The notes: generated from the letters alone by a model not told the origin. A DNA stretch of 64,000 bases from Diaphorobacter sp. HDW4B (GCF_011305535.1 NZ_CP049905.1:4524001-4588000), one strand, 5' to 3'. Shown: positions 29,540 to 38,428, counted from the first letter of the stretch. Program-made: numbers and translations.

Positions 29540-29560
29540 TAAGCCTCAGCCCAAAATATC

Positions 29561-29600
29561 AAACGCCCTGCATGCTCACGCATGCAGGGCGTTTGTTTTT
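29561..29600 (+). terminator. Rho-independent terminator after the DUF349 gene
   Basis: A perfect 14-bp stem (AAACGCCCTGCATG at 29561-29574, partner 29581-29594) with a 6-nt loop, followed by GTTTTT. It lies 21 bp beyond the stop codon. Confidence 0.95.
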
Positions 29601-29652
29601 CAGTGTGAAAGAGGAGGGAGGGGCGAGCTTCGCAAGAGTCCGCAGAAACGAA

Positions 29653-29684
29653 AAAAGCTGTTGAATTTTCATTCAACAGCTTTT
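29653..29684 (-). terminator. Rho-independent terminator after tRNA-Leu
   Basis: A perfect 14-bp stem (29653-29666 with 29671-29684) and a 4-nt loop. On the minus strand the stem runs directly into a T tract, 6 bp past the 3' end of the tRNA gene. Confidence 0.93.
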
Positions 29685-29690
29685 CATGTT

Positions 29691-29775
<85 letters not shown>

Positions 29776-29909
29776 TTTCAGGGAAGCTGAAATTATAGCG
29801 CGAAAATCAGGACTCAAAAGAAAACATGAATTTTTTTGAGAATTTCTGCATCACGTCTACTTCTCGCCTCGGCGCAAACCATGAAGTGTTGGATCTTATG
29901 CGGAATGAT

Positions 29910-31370
29910 TCAATCGACTTGAACGCAGACGTATTTCAGCTCCAGATAGTCTTCGATTCCATGTCGCGATCCTTCGCGGCCGAGGCCTGATTGTTTGACT
30001 CCGCCGAAGGGAGCCACTTCGTTGGAAATCAAACCCGTGTTCACGCCCACCATGCCGTATTCGAGCGATGCCGATACGCGCCAGATGCGGCGTTGGTCTT
30101 CGGTGAATACGTAGGCGGCCAGGCCGAAGATCGTGTCGTTGGCGCGGTGCACAACTTCGGTTTCGTCCTTGAAGCGGAACAGCGGTGCGATCGGGCCGAA
30201 GGTTTCTTCGCTGCAGACCAGCATCTCGTCGGTCACGTCGGCAAGCACTGTGGGCGTGAAGAAGCTTTGGCCGAGTGGGTGGCGTTGGCCGCCGGTGAGC
30301 AGTTTGGCGCCGCGCTCGACGGCGTCGGCGATGTGGCGTTCGACCTTGGTGACTGCCGCTTCGTTGATCATCGGGCCGTGGGTCACGCCTGCGTCAAAGC
30401 CGTTGCCGACCTTGAATTTTTCGACTTCAGCGGTCAGGCGTTGGGCGACTTCGTCGTAGATGCTGTCGTGCACATAGATGCGGTTGGCGCACACGCAGGT
30501 CTGGCCGACGTTGCGGAACTTGGAGGCCAGGATGCCTGCGATGGCGCGGTCGATGTCGGCGTCTTCGAACACGATGAGCGGGGCGTTGCCGCCGAGTTCG
30601 AGCGAGAGTTTCTTGACCGTGTCGGCACTTTGGCGCATCAGCAGGCGGCCGGTCTGGGTGGAGCCGGTGAAGCTGAGTTTGCGAACCACGGGGCTTTCGG
30701 TCAGGGCGCGGCCGATGCCGGGGGCGTCGCCGGTGATGATCTGCAGCACGCCTGCGGGGATGCCCGCTTCCAGCGCCAGCACGCCGAGCGCCATGGCGCT
30801 GTAAGGCGTGTTTTCAGCTGGCTTGAGCACCATGGTGCAACCGGCGGCGAGTGCGGGGCCGGCCTTGCGGGTGATCATTGCGGCGGGGAAATTCCACGGG
30901 GTGATGGCCGCGCAGACGCCAATCGGTTGGCGGGTGACGAGCAGGTGCTGGCCCTTCTTGGGCGTTTGCAGGATTTCGCCATCGATGCGCTTGCCTTCTT
31001 CGGCAAACCATTCGATGAACGAGGCTGCGTAGCCGATTTCACCGCGCGCTTCGGCCAGAGGTTTGCCTTGTTCGAGCGTCATGATGCGGGCGAGGTCTTC
31101 CTGATGGGTGAGCATCAGGCCGTGCCAGCGACGCAGGAGGGTGGCGCGTTCGGCTGCTGTGCGGGCGGACCAGGCGGGGAGGGCCGCTTCGGCAGCGGCG
31201 ATGGCGGCGGTGGTTTCGTCGTAGCTCAACTTGGGGATGAAACCGATGAGTTCGCCCGTTGCCGGATTGCGGACTTCGAGTTTGTTCTTTGCGGTGTCGG
31301 CTTCGTGCCAGCCTGAGGCCAGCAAGCAAGCCTGGCGGAGCAGGTCAGGGCGTTGGAGTTCGATGGTCAT
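29910..31370 (-). CDS. gabD: NAD(P)-dependent succinate-semialdehyde dehydrogenase
   Basis: A 486-residue aldehyde dehydrogenase that oxidises succinate semialdehyde to succinate, the second step of GABA catabolism. The catalytic Glu lies in LSLELGGNAPLIVFED (near residue 257) and the nucleophile Cys in NVGQTCVCANRIYVHD (near 291). The C terminus NEVAPFGGVKQSGLGREGS is typical of GabD. I chose the ATG at 31370 (MTIELQRPDLL), since the open frame upstream lies inside a structured repeat. It is downstream of gabT on the same strand, separated by 251 bp that are mostly this repeat. Confidence 0.95.
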   Translation of the reverse strand: MTIELQRPDLLRQACLLASGWHEADTAKNKLEVRNPATGELIGFIPKLSYDETTAAIAAAEAALPAWSARTAAERATLLRRWHGLMLTHQEDLARIMTLEQGKPLAEARGEIGYAASFIEWFAEEGKRIDGEILQTPKKGQHLLVTRQPIGVCAAITPWNFPAAMITRKAGPALAAGCTMVLKPAENTPYSAMALGVLALEAGIPAGVLQIITGDAPGIGRALTESPVVRKLSFTGSTQTGRLLMRQSADTVKKLSLELGGNAPLIVFEDADIDRAIAGILASKFRNVGQTCVCANRIYVHDSIYDEVAQRLTAEVEKFKVGNGFDAGVTHGPMINEAAVTKVERHIADAVERGAKLLTGGQRHPLGQSFFTPTVLADVTDEMLVCSEETFGPIAPLFRFKDETEVVHRANDTIFGLAAYVFTEDQRRIWRVSASLEYGMVGVNTGLISNEVAPFGGVKQSGLGREGSRHGIEDYLELKYVCVQVD

Positions 31371-31404
31371 TTTTTGTCTTGTCTTGTCTATTTTGTTGTT
31401 GGCG

Positions 31405-31593
31405 GCGAAGCCTGTTCGGCTTCGATTGGCTATTCGTGCGGGCGCGCCAATGCAGCCCTTCATACTTTGTTGCGAAGCCTTGCCGTATCGGCATACTGTC
31501 TGCGGCTTCGCGTCGCGTCTGAAGGGCTGTCTTGGCGTTGTGGCTATGGATCGGAGTGTTGTGCGCGCTGCATAGCTTGCTGGCGCTTCGCGC
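31405..31593 (+). repeat. Structured dispersed repeat, copy 1
   Basis: About 189 bp, alignable almost end to end with 59827-60014. It begins with hairpin CGAAGCC/GGCTTCG (31406-31424). It then has a long nested hairpin: outer stem CGCCAA+CAGCCCTTCA (31445-31462) with TGAAGGGCTG+TTGGCG (31520-31537), inner stem GCGAAGCC/GGCTTCGC (31472-31479 with 31504-31511), and apical GTAT/ATAC (31485-31496). It ends with GCTGGCGCTTCGCGC and a nearby T run. Differences from the other copy include three that keep base pairing. It fills most of the gabT-gabD gap. Strand is nominal. Confidence 0.85.
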
Positions 31594-31621
31594 AATTCCC
31601 CGGTCTTTTTTGCTTTCCTTT

Positions 31622-32884
31622 TTAGCCCTTGATCGCGCCTTCGATGATGTCGAGCGCCTTGTCGAACAGTGCGTCTTCGATCGTCAGCGGATACAGGAAG
31701 CGGATCACGTTGCCGTACAGGCCGCAGGTCAGCAGCAGCAGGCCATTGGCGAGGGCTGCCTTGACGATGGCATTGACTCGGTCGGCGTCGGGGGCCTTGG
31801 TGTCGGCGTTGCGGAATTCGACGGCGACCATGGAGCCCAAGCCGCGCACTTCGGCGATGCCTGCGTCCTTGGACTGGATGGTCTTCAGGCGTGCCTGCAG
31901 GCGCTCGCCCAGTTGCACGGCGCGGTCACACAGCTTTTCTTCGGCGATCACGTCGATCACGGCGTGGGCTGCGGCCACGGCCAGCGGGTTGGCTGCATAG
32001 GTGCCGCCGAGGCCGCCGGGGTTGGGGGCGTCCATCACTTCGGCGCGGCCCACGACGCCGGAGATCGGCATGCCGCCGCCCAGGCTCTTGGCCATGGTGA
32101 TCAGGTCGACCTTGACGGTGTGGTGTTCCATCGCGAACAGCTTGCCGGTGCGGGCAAAGCCGGTCTGCACTTCGTCGGCGATCAGCAGGATTCCGTTGGC
32201 GTCGCAGATTTGGCGCAGGCCTTCGAACAGCGCGGTCGGCACGGGGTTGAAGCCGCCTTCGCCTTGCACGGGCTCCAGAATGATGGCGGCCACGCGGCGT
32301 GGGTCCACGTCGGTCTTGAACAGGGTGGTGATGGCGTCGAGGCTGTCATCCACGCTCACGCCGTTCGTCGGGAATGGCACGTGGTAGACGTCGCTCATCA
32401 TGGTGCCGAAGCCGGCCTTGTACGGGTTGACCTTGCCGGTCAGCGTCAAACCCATCAGCGTGCGGCCGTGGAACGCGCCCTGAAACGCGATGACGGCCGA
32501 GCGGCCGGTGGCGTAGCGGGCGATCTTCACCGCGTTTTCAACGGCTTCCACGCCCGTGGTGAAGAAGGCAGTCTTGGCAGGGCCGTCGATGGGCGCCAGC
32601 GCGTTGATGCGCTCGGCCAGCGCAATGGCGCTTTCGTAGGGGACGATCTGGTAGGCCGTGTGCGTGAAGTGCGTGAGCTGTTCCTGCACGGCCTTGACGA
32701 TGCGTGGGTGGCGGTGGCCGGTGTTCAGCACGGCGATGCCAGCGGCGAAGTCGATGTACTGCTTGCCTTCGACGTCGGTGATCAGCGCGTTGTCGGCCTG
32801 CGCAGCGTGAAAGTCACACATCACGCCCACGCCACGGGGGGCGGCGGCAAGGCGGCGGTTCTTGAGTTCGGCATTGGTGGTCAT
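31622..32884 (-). CDS. gabT: 4-aminobutyrate aminotransferase
   Basis: A 420-residue class III PLP aminotransferase that moves the amino group of GABA to 2-oxoglutarate, giving succinate semialdehyde for GabD. The GIAVLNTGHRHPRIVKAVQE opening, FFTTGVEAVENAVKIAR, the LLIADEVQTGFARTGKLFA motif and the PLP lysine in ITMAKSLGGGMPISG (Lys near residue 265) identify it. Start at 32884 (MTTNAELKNRR) matches homologues. It is divergent from a MocR/GabR-type regulator across 144 bp, which is the classic gab regulatory layout. Confidence 0.95.
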   Translation of the reverse strand: MTTNAELKNRRLAAAPRGVGVMCDFHAAQADNALITDVEGKQYIDFAAGIAVLNTGHRHPRIVKAVQEQLTHFTHTAYQIVPYESAIALAERINALAPIDGPAKTAFFTTGVEAVENAVKIARYATGRSAVIAFQGAFHGRTLMGLTLTGKVNPYKAGFGTMMSDVYHVPFPTNGVSVDDSLDAITTLFKTDVDPRRVAAIILEPVQGEGGFNPVPTALFEGLRQICDANGILLIADEVQTGFARTGKLFAMEHHTVKVDLITMAKSLGGGMPISGVVGRAEVMDAPNPGGLGGTYAANPLAVAAAHAVIDVIAEEKLCDRAVQLGERLQARLKTIQSKDAGIAEVRGLGSMVAVEFRNADTKAPDADRVNAIVKAALANGLLLLTCGLYGNVIRFLYPLTIEDALFDKALDIIEGAIKG

Positions 32885-33028
32885 GAGAAATCCTTGGGTG
32901 AATTGTTGGGTTGATTGGTGAATCGACAGGACTCCATTGAACGTTAAATTAGCTCCTTGAATGGTTCCACTTTTGCGAGAAAATAGGGGGCCAATTTGGG
33001 TTGGCAAAAAACGGAAGGAAACGGTTCC
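32885..33028. promoter_or_regulatory. gabT / MocR-regulator divergent control region
   Basis: This 144-bp gap separates two divergent starts and must hold both promoters. The heptamer GGTTCCA occurs twice in direct orientation, at 32963-32969 and 33023-33029, 60 bp apart. MocR-family regulators are known to bind direct repeats, so these are candidate operator half-sites; the second one overlaps the regulator's own start codon. A ribosome-binding site GGAAGGA precedes the regulator start. Confidence 0.4.
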
Positions 33029-34582
33029 ATGGCAAAGAGTTCGGTGTGCGTTGATTGGTTGCTGCAAAAGGGCTGGGGTTCGGCGCTGGCGGAACAGCAG
33101 GGCGCGCGCCTCACTTTGGTGGAACAGCTCTGCGCCTTGCTGCGCGAAGGCATTGCGACGGGAGCGCTGAAACCCGGCGAGCGCCTGCCTGCCACGCGCG
33201 ATCTGATGAAGGGGCTCGACGTGTCGCGCAACACGGCGCTGCATGCCTACGAGCAGTTGCGCGTCGAGGGCTATCTGGTCAGCCATGTGGGCAGTGGCAC
33301 CTTTGTGGCGCAGACCACGCCCGAGTCGCTGTTGCGCGCGCCGCGTGTATCCCGTACCGCGCGCGCGAGCCGGATGGCCGCAGCACCAACGCCGCTCCGC
33401 CATCGCGAAGTGGTTCTGTCCAAAGGCGCGCAGCAGGTGCTGGCCCATGCCTCGGCGGCGGATCGCCAGTGGGGCGCGTTCATGCCAGGCGTGCCGGACG
33501 TGTCGCAGTTTCCGCGCGCCGTCTATGCGCGCATCCTGAACCGTCTGTGGCGTCACGCGCAGCCCGAGATGCTGACCTATGACACGGCTGGCGGCGCGCT
33601 GCCGCTCAAGCAGGCGCTGGTCGACTATCTGCGCGTGGCGCGGTCGGTGCAATGCACGCCCGAGCAGATCCTCATCACCGAAGGCGTGCACCAGGCCGTT
33701 GATCTGACCGTGCGCACGCTGGTCGATCCGGAAGATTCCGTCTGGATGGAGGACCCCGGCTACTGGGGCATTGCCAACGTGCTGCGCATGTCGCCGGGCG
33801 TCGAAGTTGTGGGGCGTGCGGTCGATGACGAAGGCATCACGCTTGACGAGCAGGCCACGCCGCCGAAGTTGATCTGCGTGACGCCATCGCACCAGTACCC
33901 GCTGGGCACGGTGATGAGCCTCGCGCGCCGCAAGGCGCTGCTGGCCTATGCACGCAAGCATGGCGCGTGGATTCTGGAGGACGACTACGACAGCGAATTC
34001 CGCTTCGCCAGCCGACCGATTCCCGCTATGCAGGGCCTTGAGCAGGACGCCCCTGTCATCTACATTGGCACCTTCAGCAAGACGCTTTTCCCGGGCTTGC
34101 GCGTGGGCTACATGGTGCTGCCGCCGGAGCTGGTCACCCCCATGCGCCGCATGCACGCCGAACTGTACCGCGAAGGCCACGTGGTCACGCAACTCGCGCT
34201 GGCCGAGCTGATCCGCGAAGGCCACTACGCCGCCCACATTCGCAAGATGCGCGTGCTCTACGGCCGCCGCCGCGAATGGCTGCGCACGCTGATCCTGCGT
34301 TACTTGGGCGAGGAATTTCTGATCGAACCGGACAGCCAGGCCGGCCTGCAACTCGTGCTGCGCCTGCCCGATCATTTCGACGACGTGCAACTCGCGCAGA
34401 CGCTGCAATCACGCGGCGTTCTGGGCCGACCGTTGTCGCGCTACTACCGCTCGCCAGAGCCCGCCAAAGGCCTGCTGCTGGGCTATGCCGCCATTCCCGA
34501 AGACACGATGCAGTCGGCATTTTTCATCCTGCTGCAGGCGTTGAAGGAATGCGGCGTGATGAAGCCCGGAACACGCCGCTGA
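33029..34582 (+). CDS. MocR-family (GabR-like) transcriptional regulator
   Basis: A 517-residue regulator fusing a GntR-type winged helix to an aminotransferase-like domain. Residues about 20-90 hold the DNA-binding part (GERLPATRDLMKGLDVSRNT and EGYLVSHVGSGTFVA). The rest is a fold type I aminotransferase with PLP lysine in YIGTFSKTLFPGLRVGY near residue 351 and VTPSHQYPLGTVMS. GabR of Bacillus senses GABA through PLP and activates gabTD. The divergent position next to gabT makes the same role likely here. I chose the ATG at 33029 because GGAAGGA lies just upstream. Confidence 0.92.
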   Translation: MAKSSVCVDWLLQKGWGSALAEQQGARLTLVEQLCALLREGIATGALKPGERLPATRDLMKGLDVSRNTALHAYEQLRVEGYLVSHVGSGTFVAQTTPESLLRAPRVSRTARASRMAAAPTPLRHREVVLSKGAQQVLAHASAADRQWGAFMPGVPDVSQFPRAVYARILNRLWRHAQPEMLTYDTAGGALPLKQALVDYLRVARSVQCTPEQILITEGVHQAVDLTVRTLVDPEDSVWMEDPGYWGIANVLRMSPGVEVVGRAVDDEGITLDEQATPPKLICVTPSHQYPLGTVMSLARRKALLAYARKHGAWILEDDYDSEFRFASRPIPAMQGLEQDAPVIYIGTFSKTLFPGLRVGYMVLPPELVTPMRRMHAELYREGHVVTQLALAELIREGHYAAHIRKMRVLYGRRREWLRTLILRYLGEEFLIEPDSQAGLQLVLRLPDHFDDVQLAQTLQSRGVLGRPLSRYYRSPEPAKGLLLGYAAIPEDTMQSAFFILLQALKECGVMKPGTRR

Positions 34583-35083
34583 TGCAGTGAATGGCTGACG
34601 CCGCCCACGCGCGGAGTGGCGGATTGTTAACCCTGCACCCTTGTAATTAACATTATTAATTGCAAATCAATTGTTAATAGCTCGTTCGGCGGTTCAACGT
34701 TACCGTTTGTCGGTATGTGACTGGCATTTGCCAGTGTGATAGCTAAAGTTCAAATTACAAATATTTCCAATAGTTCGTTTTGGGCGGCGAGGGCGTACGG
34801 ACAGAACATTGGGCACAGTCGTTTGAAAGCCTCTCAAAAGTCTGCAGAGTCAGAGCTGATGGGGCTCTTGCACCCGAACACCCGGTGTGCGTATTGACAA
34901 AGATTCAATTTTCGATTGTGTATGGCTATTGAAAAATTGGTATCAATTGAGTTAAATTAATAGACATTCAGTATTGATTTGTAATTTTCATCAATGAAAC
35001 ACCTCAACAGATCACCTCTCAACTTGTTTTCGCTGCGATCCAGCCTGGGTACGCGGACGGCTTGTGCGTTGCGTGATCGGTTG
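34583..35083. other. 500-bp AT-rich intergenic region before the pilin operon
   Basis: No gene is visible. From about 34625 to 34990 the sequence is markedly AT-rich compared with its surroundings, with stretches such as TTAACATTATTAATTGC. A TTGACA lies at 34894-34899 and could be a -35 box, although no good -10 follows at normal spacing. ACTGGCATTTGCCAGT at 34730-34745 is a 7-bp stem hairpin. This is the likely promoter and control region of the minor-pilin operon. Confidence 0.45.
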
Positions 35084-35518
35084 ATGACCGCTCAGTCCCG
35101 ACGCCAGCGTGGATTCACGCTGATTGAAATCATGGTCGTGGTCAGCCTGGTGGCGATTCTTGCTGCGATTGCATTGCCCAACTACAGCGAATACGTCAAA
35201 CGCGGCCAGATCGTGGATGGCCTGGTGCCACTGGCGGACATGGGGGGCAAGCTCGAGCAGTACTTTCAGGACAAGCGAACCTATGAAGGGGCGTGTGTGG
35301 CTGGCACAGTCGCGCCACCGCCCCCTACGACGGTACGGTTCAGCTACAGCTGCAATTTGGCCAAGTCGACATTCACGGTCACCGCAACGGGCACGGGGCG
35401 CATGCAGGGGTTCGTCTTCACGCTGGACCAGAGCGGTACGCGTCAGACGACGGGTACTCAAACCGGCTGGACGGCTGGAAGCAACTGCTGGTCGGCCCGC
35501 AAGGACGGGAGTTGCTGA
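35084..35518 (+). CDS. Type IV pilin protein (PilE-like)
   Basis: A pilin of 144 residues with the class III leader MTAQSRRQRG, cleaved before FTLIEIMVV by prepilin peptidase, and Glu5 of the mature protein present. The hydrophobic helix (FTLIEIMVVVSLVAILAAIA) runs into NYSEYVKRGQIVDGL. The C-terminal half has four cysteines, two of them near the very end (SNCWSARKDGSC), likely a disulfide loop. An upstream ATG at 34994 is in frame, but it would give a 40-residue leader with poor codon use, so I prefer 35084. It overlaps the next gene by one base, so it is the first gene of the pilus operon. Confidence 0.85.
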   Translation: MTAQSRRQRGFTLIEIMVVVSLVAILAAIALPNYSEYVKRGQIVDGLVPLADMGGKLEQYFQDKRTYEGACVAGTVAPPPPTTVRFSYSCNLAKSTFTVTATGTGRMQGFVFTLDQSGTRQTTGTQTGWTAGSNCWSARKDGSC

Positions 35519-36036
35519 TGTCAGGCAACCCCACCGCGATGTTTCCACGCGAGCGTGGATTCACCTTGATTGAATTGCTGGTGGCGCTGGGCATCATGGC
35601 GTTCTTGCTGCTGATGGCCATGCCCAGCATCAACACCTATTTGCTGGACACCCGAATCCGTGTCACGGCGCAGTCGTACTACGACGGTGCCCAGTTGGCG
35701 CGTACTGAGGCATTGCGCCGAAACGCCGATGTGGTGATCACATTGACCAATTCGAATCGGGGCTGGTCGGTGAATTCCGGCGGCGGGAGCATCGCAGCCA
35801 AATCGGCTGAGGCAGCTGAAAAGCTGACCGTCAAAGCCGATGCCATGATGGTCACTTTCAATGCGCTGGGCGCTGCTTCGGCGGACAACACGGTTCAGTT
35901 TTTGCCAGTCAATGAAAACTCATGCCTTGCAGCGGGCGGCGTGCAGCGCTGTCTGAATGTGTTGGTTTCGCGTGGAGGGCAGGTTCGCGTGTGCGACCCC
36001 TCCATCACTACTGCTGGAGACAACCGCAAATGCTGA
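35518..36036 (+). CDS. Minor pseudopilin, FimT/FimU (GspH) family
   Basis: A 172-residue prepilin. The leader MSGNPTAMFPRERG precedes FTLIELLVALGIMAFLLLMA, with Glu5 in the mature protein. The following TYLLDTRIRVTAQSYYDGAQ and LARTEALRRNADVVIT are typical of the FimT/GspH group (usually LRLARSEAIRR). Two C-terminal cysteine pairs are present. The start codon overlaps the stop of the PilE-like gene (TGATG), indicating translational coupling. The product is a minor pilin thought to prime pilus assembly with PilV, PilW, PilX and PilY1. Confidence 0.9.
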   Translation: MSGNPTAMFPRERGFTLIELLVALGIMAFLLLMAMPSINTYLLDTRIRVTAQSYYDGAQLARTEALRRNADVVITLTNSNRGWSVNSGGGSIAAKSAEAAEKLTVKADAMMVTFNALGAASADNTVQFLPVNENSCLAAGGVQRCLNVLVSRGGQVRVCDPSITTAGDNRKC

Positions 36037-36572
36037 AAACCGGTTTGACCCATCGCGGAACCAATGCGGTCAAGATGCGTGCTCATCGCGGGCCGCAGCG
36101 CGGCGTGGTGATGCTCGAAGCATTGGTCTCCATCATGATTGTGATGCTGGGCATCATCGGGATCGCGGGGCTGCTTGCGAAGTCCACCAATCTGGCGGGG
36201 CAGGCGCAGTACCGAACCGAGGCAGGGATGTTTGCCGAACAGATCGTGCAGACGATCTCGCTGGGTGTGGATCGGACCAGTGACGCCACTCTGGCCAATT
36301 CCCTGAAAGCATTCGAACACCAGGCCTCCGGGGCAAAGCCATGCACATTCAGCGGCAGCACGGTGAACCAATCATCCCCCGTGGGGCAGTTGCTGATGGG
36401 CGCGCGCGGCGACCTGCAAAAGGTGGCCGGTCTGCCTGGCGCGGAGGACGACGGTCAGCAGGTGAAGGTGGAATCCATCAACAACATCAACAGAGTCACA
36501 GTCACGTTGTGCTGGCAAGGCCCCAATGATGGGGACAAGCGGAATTACCAGATCCAAGCCTTCGTGCAATAA
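36030..36572 (+). CDS. pilV: Type IV pilus modification protein PilV
   Basis: A 180-residue minor pilin. The leader ends at Gly25 (MRAHRGPQRG), followed by VVMLEALVSIMIVMLGIIGI with Glu5. The sequence GLLAKSTNLAGQAQYRTEA after the helix is the usual PilV pattern. It overlaps the preceding gene by 7 bp (ATG inside its last codons). An internal Met at 36075 would give a shorter leader. It works with the other minor pilins in the priming complex in the inner membrane. Confidence 0.9.
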   Translation: MLKTGLTHRGTNAVKMRAHRGPQRGVVMLEALVSIMIVMLGIIGIAGLLAKSTNLAGQAQYRTEAGMFAEQIVQTISLGVDRTSDATLANSLKAFEHQASGAKPCTFSGSTVNQSSPVGQLLMGARGDLQKVAGLPGAEDDGQQVKVESINNINRVTVTLCWQGPNDGDKRNYQIQAFVQ

Positions 36573-36594
36573 GACGCAGAGGGAGTCACCATTC

Positions 36595-37722
36595 ATGAGG
36601 ATCTACACACCATCACGACGTACGTCGCTTGCACGTGTCCAAGGCTTTTCCATCATCGAGCTCATGGTGGGGCTGGTGATCGGGCTGTTGACCCTGCTTG
36701 CGATCTACCAGTTGTTTGCCGTGTCCGAGGGCAGGCGTCGCACCGTGGCGGCCGTCAGTCAGGCGCAAAGCGCGGGTGCCTTGGCTTTGTTTGCCATAGA
36801 GCGCGAGATTCGTTCGGCGGGCCTCGGATTTGCAAGCCTCGACACGACTTTTCTGGGTTGCAAGGTCAAGGCAACGAACACTGCGCGCAGTCCGGCCGAG
36901 TTCGAGTTTCCCTTTCAGCCAGTGGAAATCAAGGACGGCAAGGAAATTTGGGTGCTGACCGGTTCTTCGTCCAACATGTTTGTCGGTGCGCGCTTCACAG
37001 GAAGTCAGAGCGGCGAATTCAAGATGGAGAAATCCAACGCCGGCTTCCAGGCCGGTGATGTGATGGTTGGCACCAAGGACACCAACACGACCGATTGCCT
37101 GATGATGGAGGTCACCAAAGGCGTTGGCGATGTGGTGACCTTGCCCTCCTCCGGGCTGACGGAGATCTATCCAAACGTTCAGCACACTGCCACGAGCTAC
37201 ACGAACTTCTATACAGGCGTTGCAACGACGGCTTCTCACAATGGCTCGGACAACAACATGCTCGATGGTGGCCTCACCAGTTTGGGTGAGGGTTGGATCT
37301 ACAGCCTTGGGCCCAAGCCAACGCTGTCGGTCTGGAAGCTCAAGGACAACCGGCTTCTGCGCTACAACGCGTTGGAAGAAACAGAAGACGCTGCCGTGCC
37401 GGTGGCGCAGGATGTGCTGCAGATGGTTGCCGAGTATGGATATGACCTTGACTCCAGCGGCAAGATCGATCAATCCAACGAGTGGACCGCGACGACTCCG
37501 ACACAGCCCAATCTGGGGCGATTGATTGCTGTGCGGATTGCGGTGCTGGTGCGTACCTCTCAATACGAAAAAGACGAAGTCACGACAGAAAAACCGCGCT
37601 GGGCCAATGGCGCCAAGGAGTTCGATGTGAGTGCCGTGGACAGCGATTGGAAGCACTACCGCTTTCGCGTCTATGAAACCGTGATTCCGCTGCGCAACAC
37701 CATCTGGGGACAAATCCTATGA
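36595..37722 (+). CDS. pilW: Type IV pilus assembly protein PilW
   Basis: A 375-residue minor pilin. The leader MRIYTPSRRTSLARVQG is cleaved before FSIIELMVGLVIGLLTLLAI, with Glu5 present. EGRRRTVAAVSQAQSAGALA and the IEREIRSAGLGF segment are typical of PilW. The large globular part has few cysteines. A ribosome-binding site GAGGGAG precedes the ATG at 36595, which settles the start over an upstream in-frame ATG at 36526. It overlaps pilX by 4 bp (ATGA). Confidence 0.92.
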   Translation: MRIYTPSRRTSLARVQGFSIIELMVGLVIGLLTLLAIYQLFAVSEGRRRTVAAVSQAQSAGALALFAIEREIRSAGLGFASLDTTFLGCKVKATNTARSPAEFEFPFQPVEIKDGKEIWVLTGSSSNMFVGARFTGSQSGEFKMEKSNAGFQAGDVMVGTKDTNTTDCLMMEVTKGVGDVVTLPSSGLTEIYPNVQHTATSYTNFYTGVATTASHNGSDNNMLDGGLTSLGEGWIYSLGPKPTLSVWKLKDNRLLRYNALEETEDAAVPVAQDVLQMVAEYGYDLDSSGKIDQSNEWTATTPTQPNLGRLIAVRIAVLVRTSQYEKDEVTTEKPRWANGAKEFDVSAVDSDWKHYRFRVYETVIPLRNTIWGQIL

Positions 37723-38351
37723 AGGACATGCAACTCCTTTCTCGTGGCCGCCGAGCCTTTGCTGGTGGCATGCCCTCGCAGCGCGGCGTGACCTTGCTGG
37801 TCGCGCTTGTGGTGCTGCTGGTCATGACGATCACCGGGCTGGCACTGGTGCGAACCAGTTCGTTGGGTGCTGGTGTCTCGGGCAGTCTGGCGCTCAAGCA
37901 ATCAGCCACTTCCGGCGCGGATCTGGGTCTGGAAACCGGTCTGGCCCAACTGGAGGTGATCTATGCCACCGGGCCTGATCAACTGGGAGTGGACAACGCA
38001 GCGTCGGGTTACTACGCCAGCGTCGATCCCAAGCTGGCCGCCAAGGACATGCCATGGAGCACAGCACCCGTTGCTTCGCCAGTGAATTTGGGCGGCAACG
38101 GCAACAGCAACGGCAACCTGAGCGATGTGGGCAATGAGGTGCATTACCTGATCCATCGTTTGTGCCGTCAGACGGGGGCCGTCAACATCACCGGGCAGCA
38201 GTGCGTCATGCCCCAGGGTGCAGGCTGTCCCGGATCGACCGAGTCGCTGGGGAGCGTCATGCTTTGCAATCAGCAACCGATGTACCGGATCACGGCGCAG
38301 GTCAAGGGACCTCGCGACACGCTGAGCTACGTGCAGATGAGTGTCTATTGA
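37719..38351 (+). CDS. pilX: Minor pilin PilX-type protein
   Basis: A 210-residue protein whose N terminus (MPSQRG followed by VTLLVALVVLLVMTITGLAL) matches the PilX N-terminal domain. This group lacks the Glu5 of other pilins, and it is absent here too. SSLGAGVSGSLALKQSATSG continues the helix. Four cysteines lie in the C-terminal third. Its start overlaps the pilW stop. PilX joins the PilV/PilW priming complex and is thought to recruit PilY1, encoded directly downstream. Confidence 0.9.
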   Translation: MKDMQLLSRGRRAFAGGMPSQRGVTLLVALVVLLVMTITGLALVRTSSLGAGVSGSLALKQSATSGADLGLETGLAQLEVIYATGPDQLGVDNAASGYYASVDPKLAAKDMPWSTAPVASPVNLGGNGNSNGNLSDVGNEVHYLIHRLCRQTGAVNITGQQCVMPQGAGCPGSTESLGSVMLCNQQPMYRITAQVKGPRDTLSYVQMSVY

Positions 38352-38428
38352 TCATGAACGAATCCGATAAAGACACAGCGCGGACGCAGTCCGAGGCATT
38401 CAGGAATTCACAGGACGAGAGGGTGCAT

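Noticed and set aside
31371-31595. N-terminal extension of gabD of 75 codons
   Set aside because: It lies in the structured repeat, and a near-identical peptide appears from the other repeat copy. The ATG at 31370 gives the family-typical start.
34894-34922. Sigma-70 promoter from the TTGACA at 34894
   Set aside because: No convincing -10 hexamer lies 16-18 bp downstream. It is mentioned only as a possibility in the intergenic entry.
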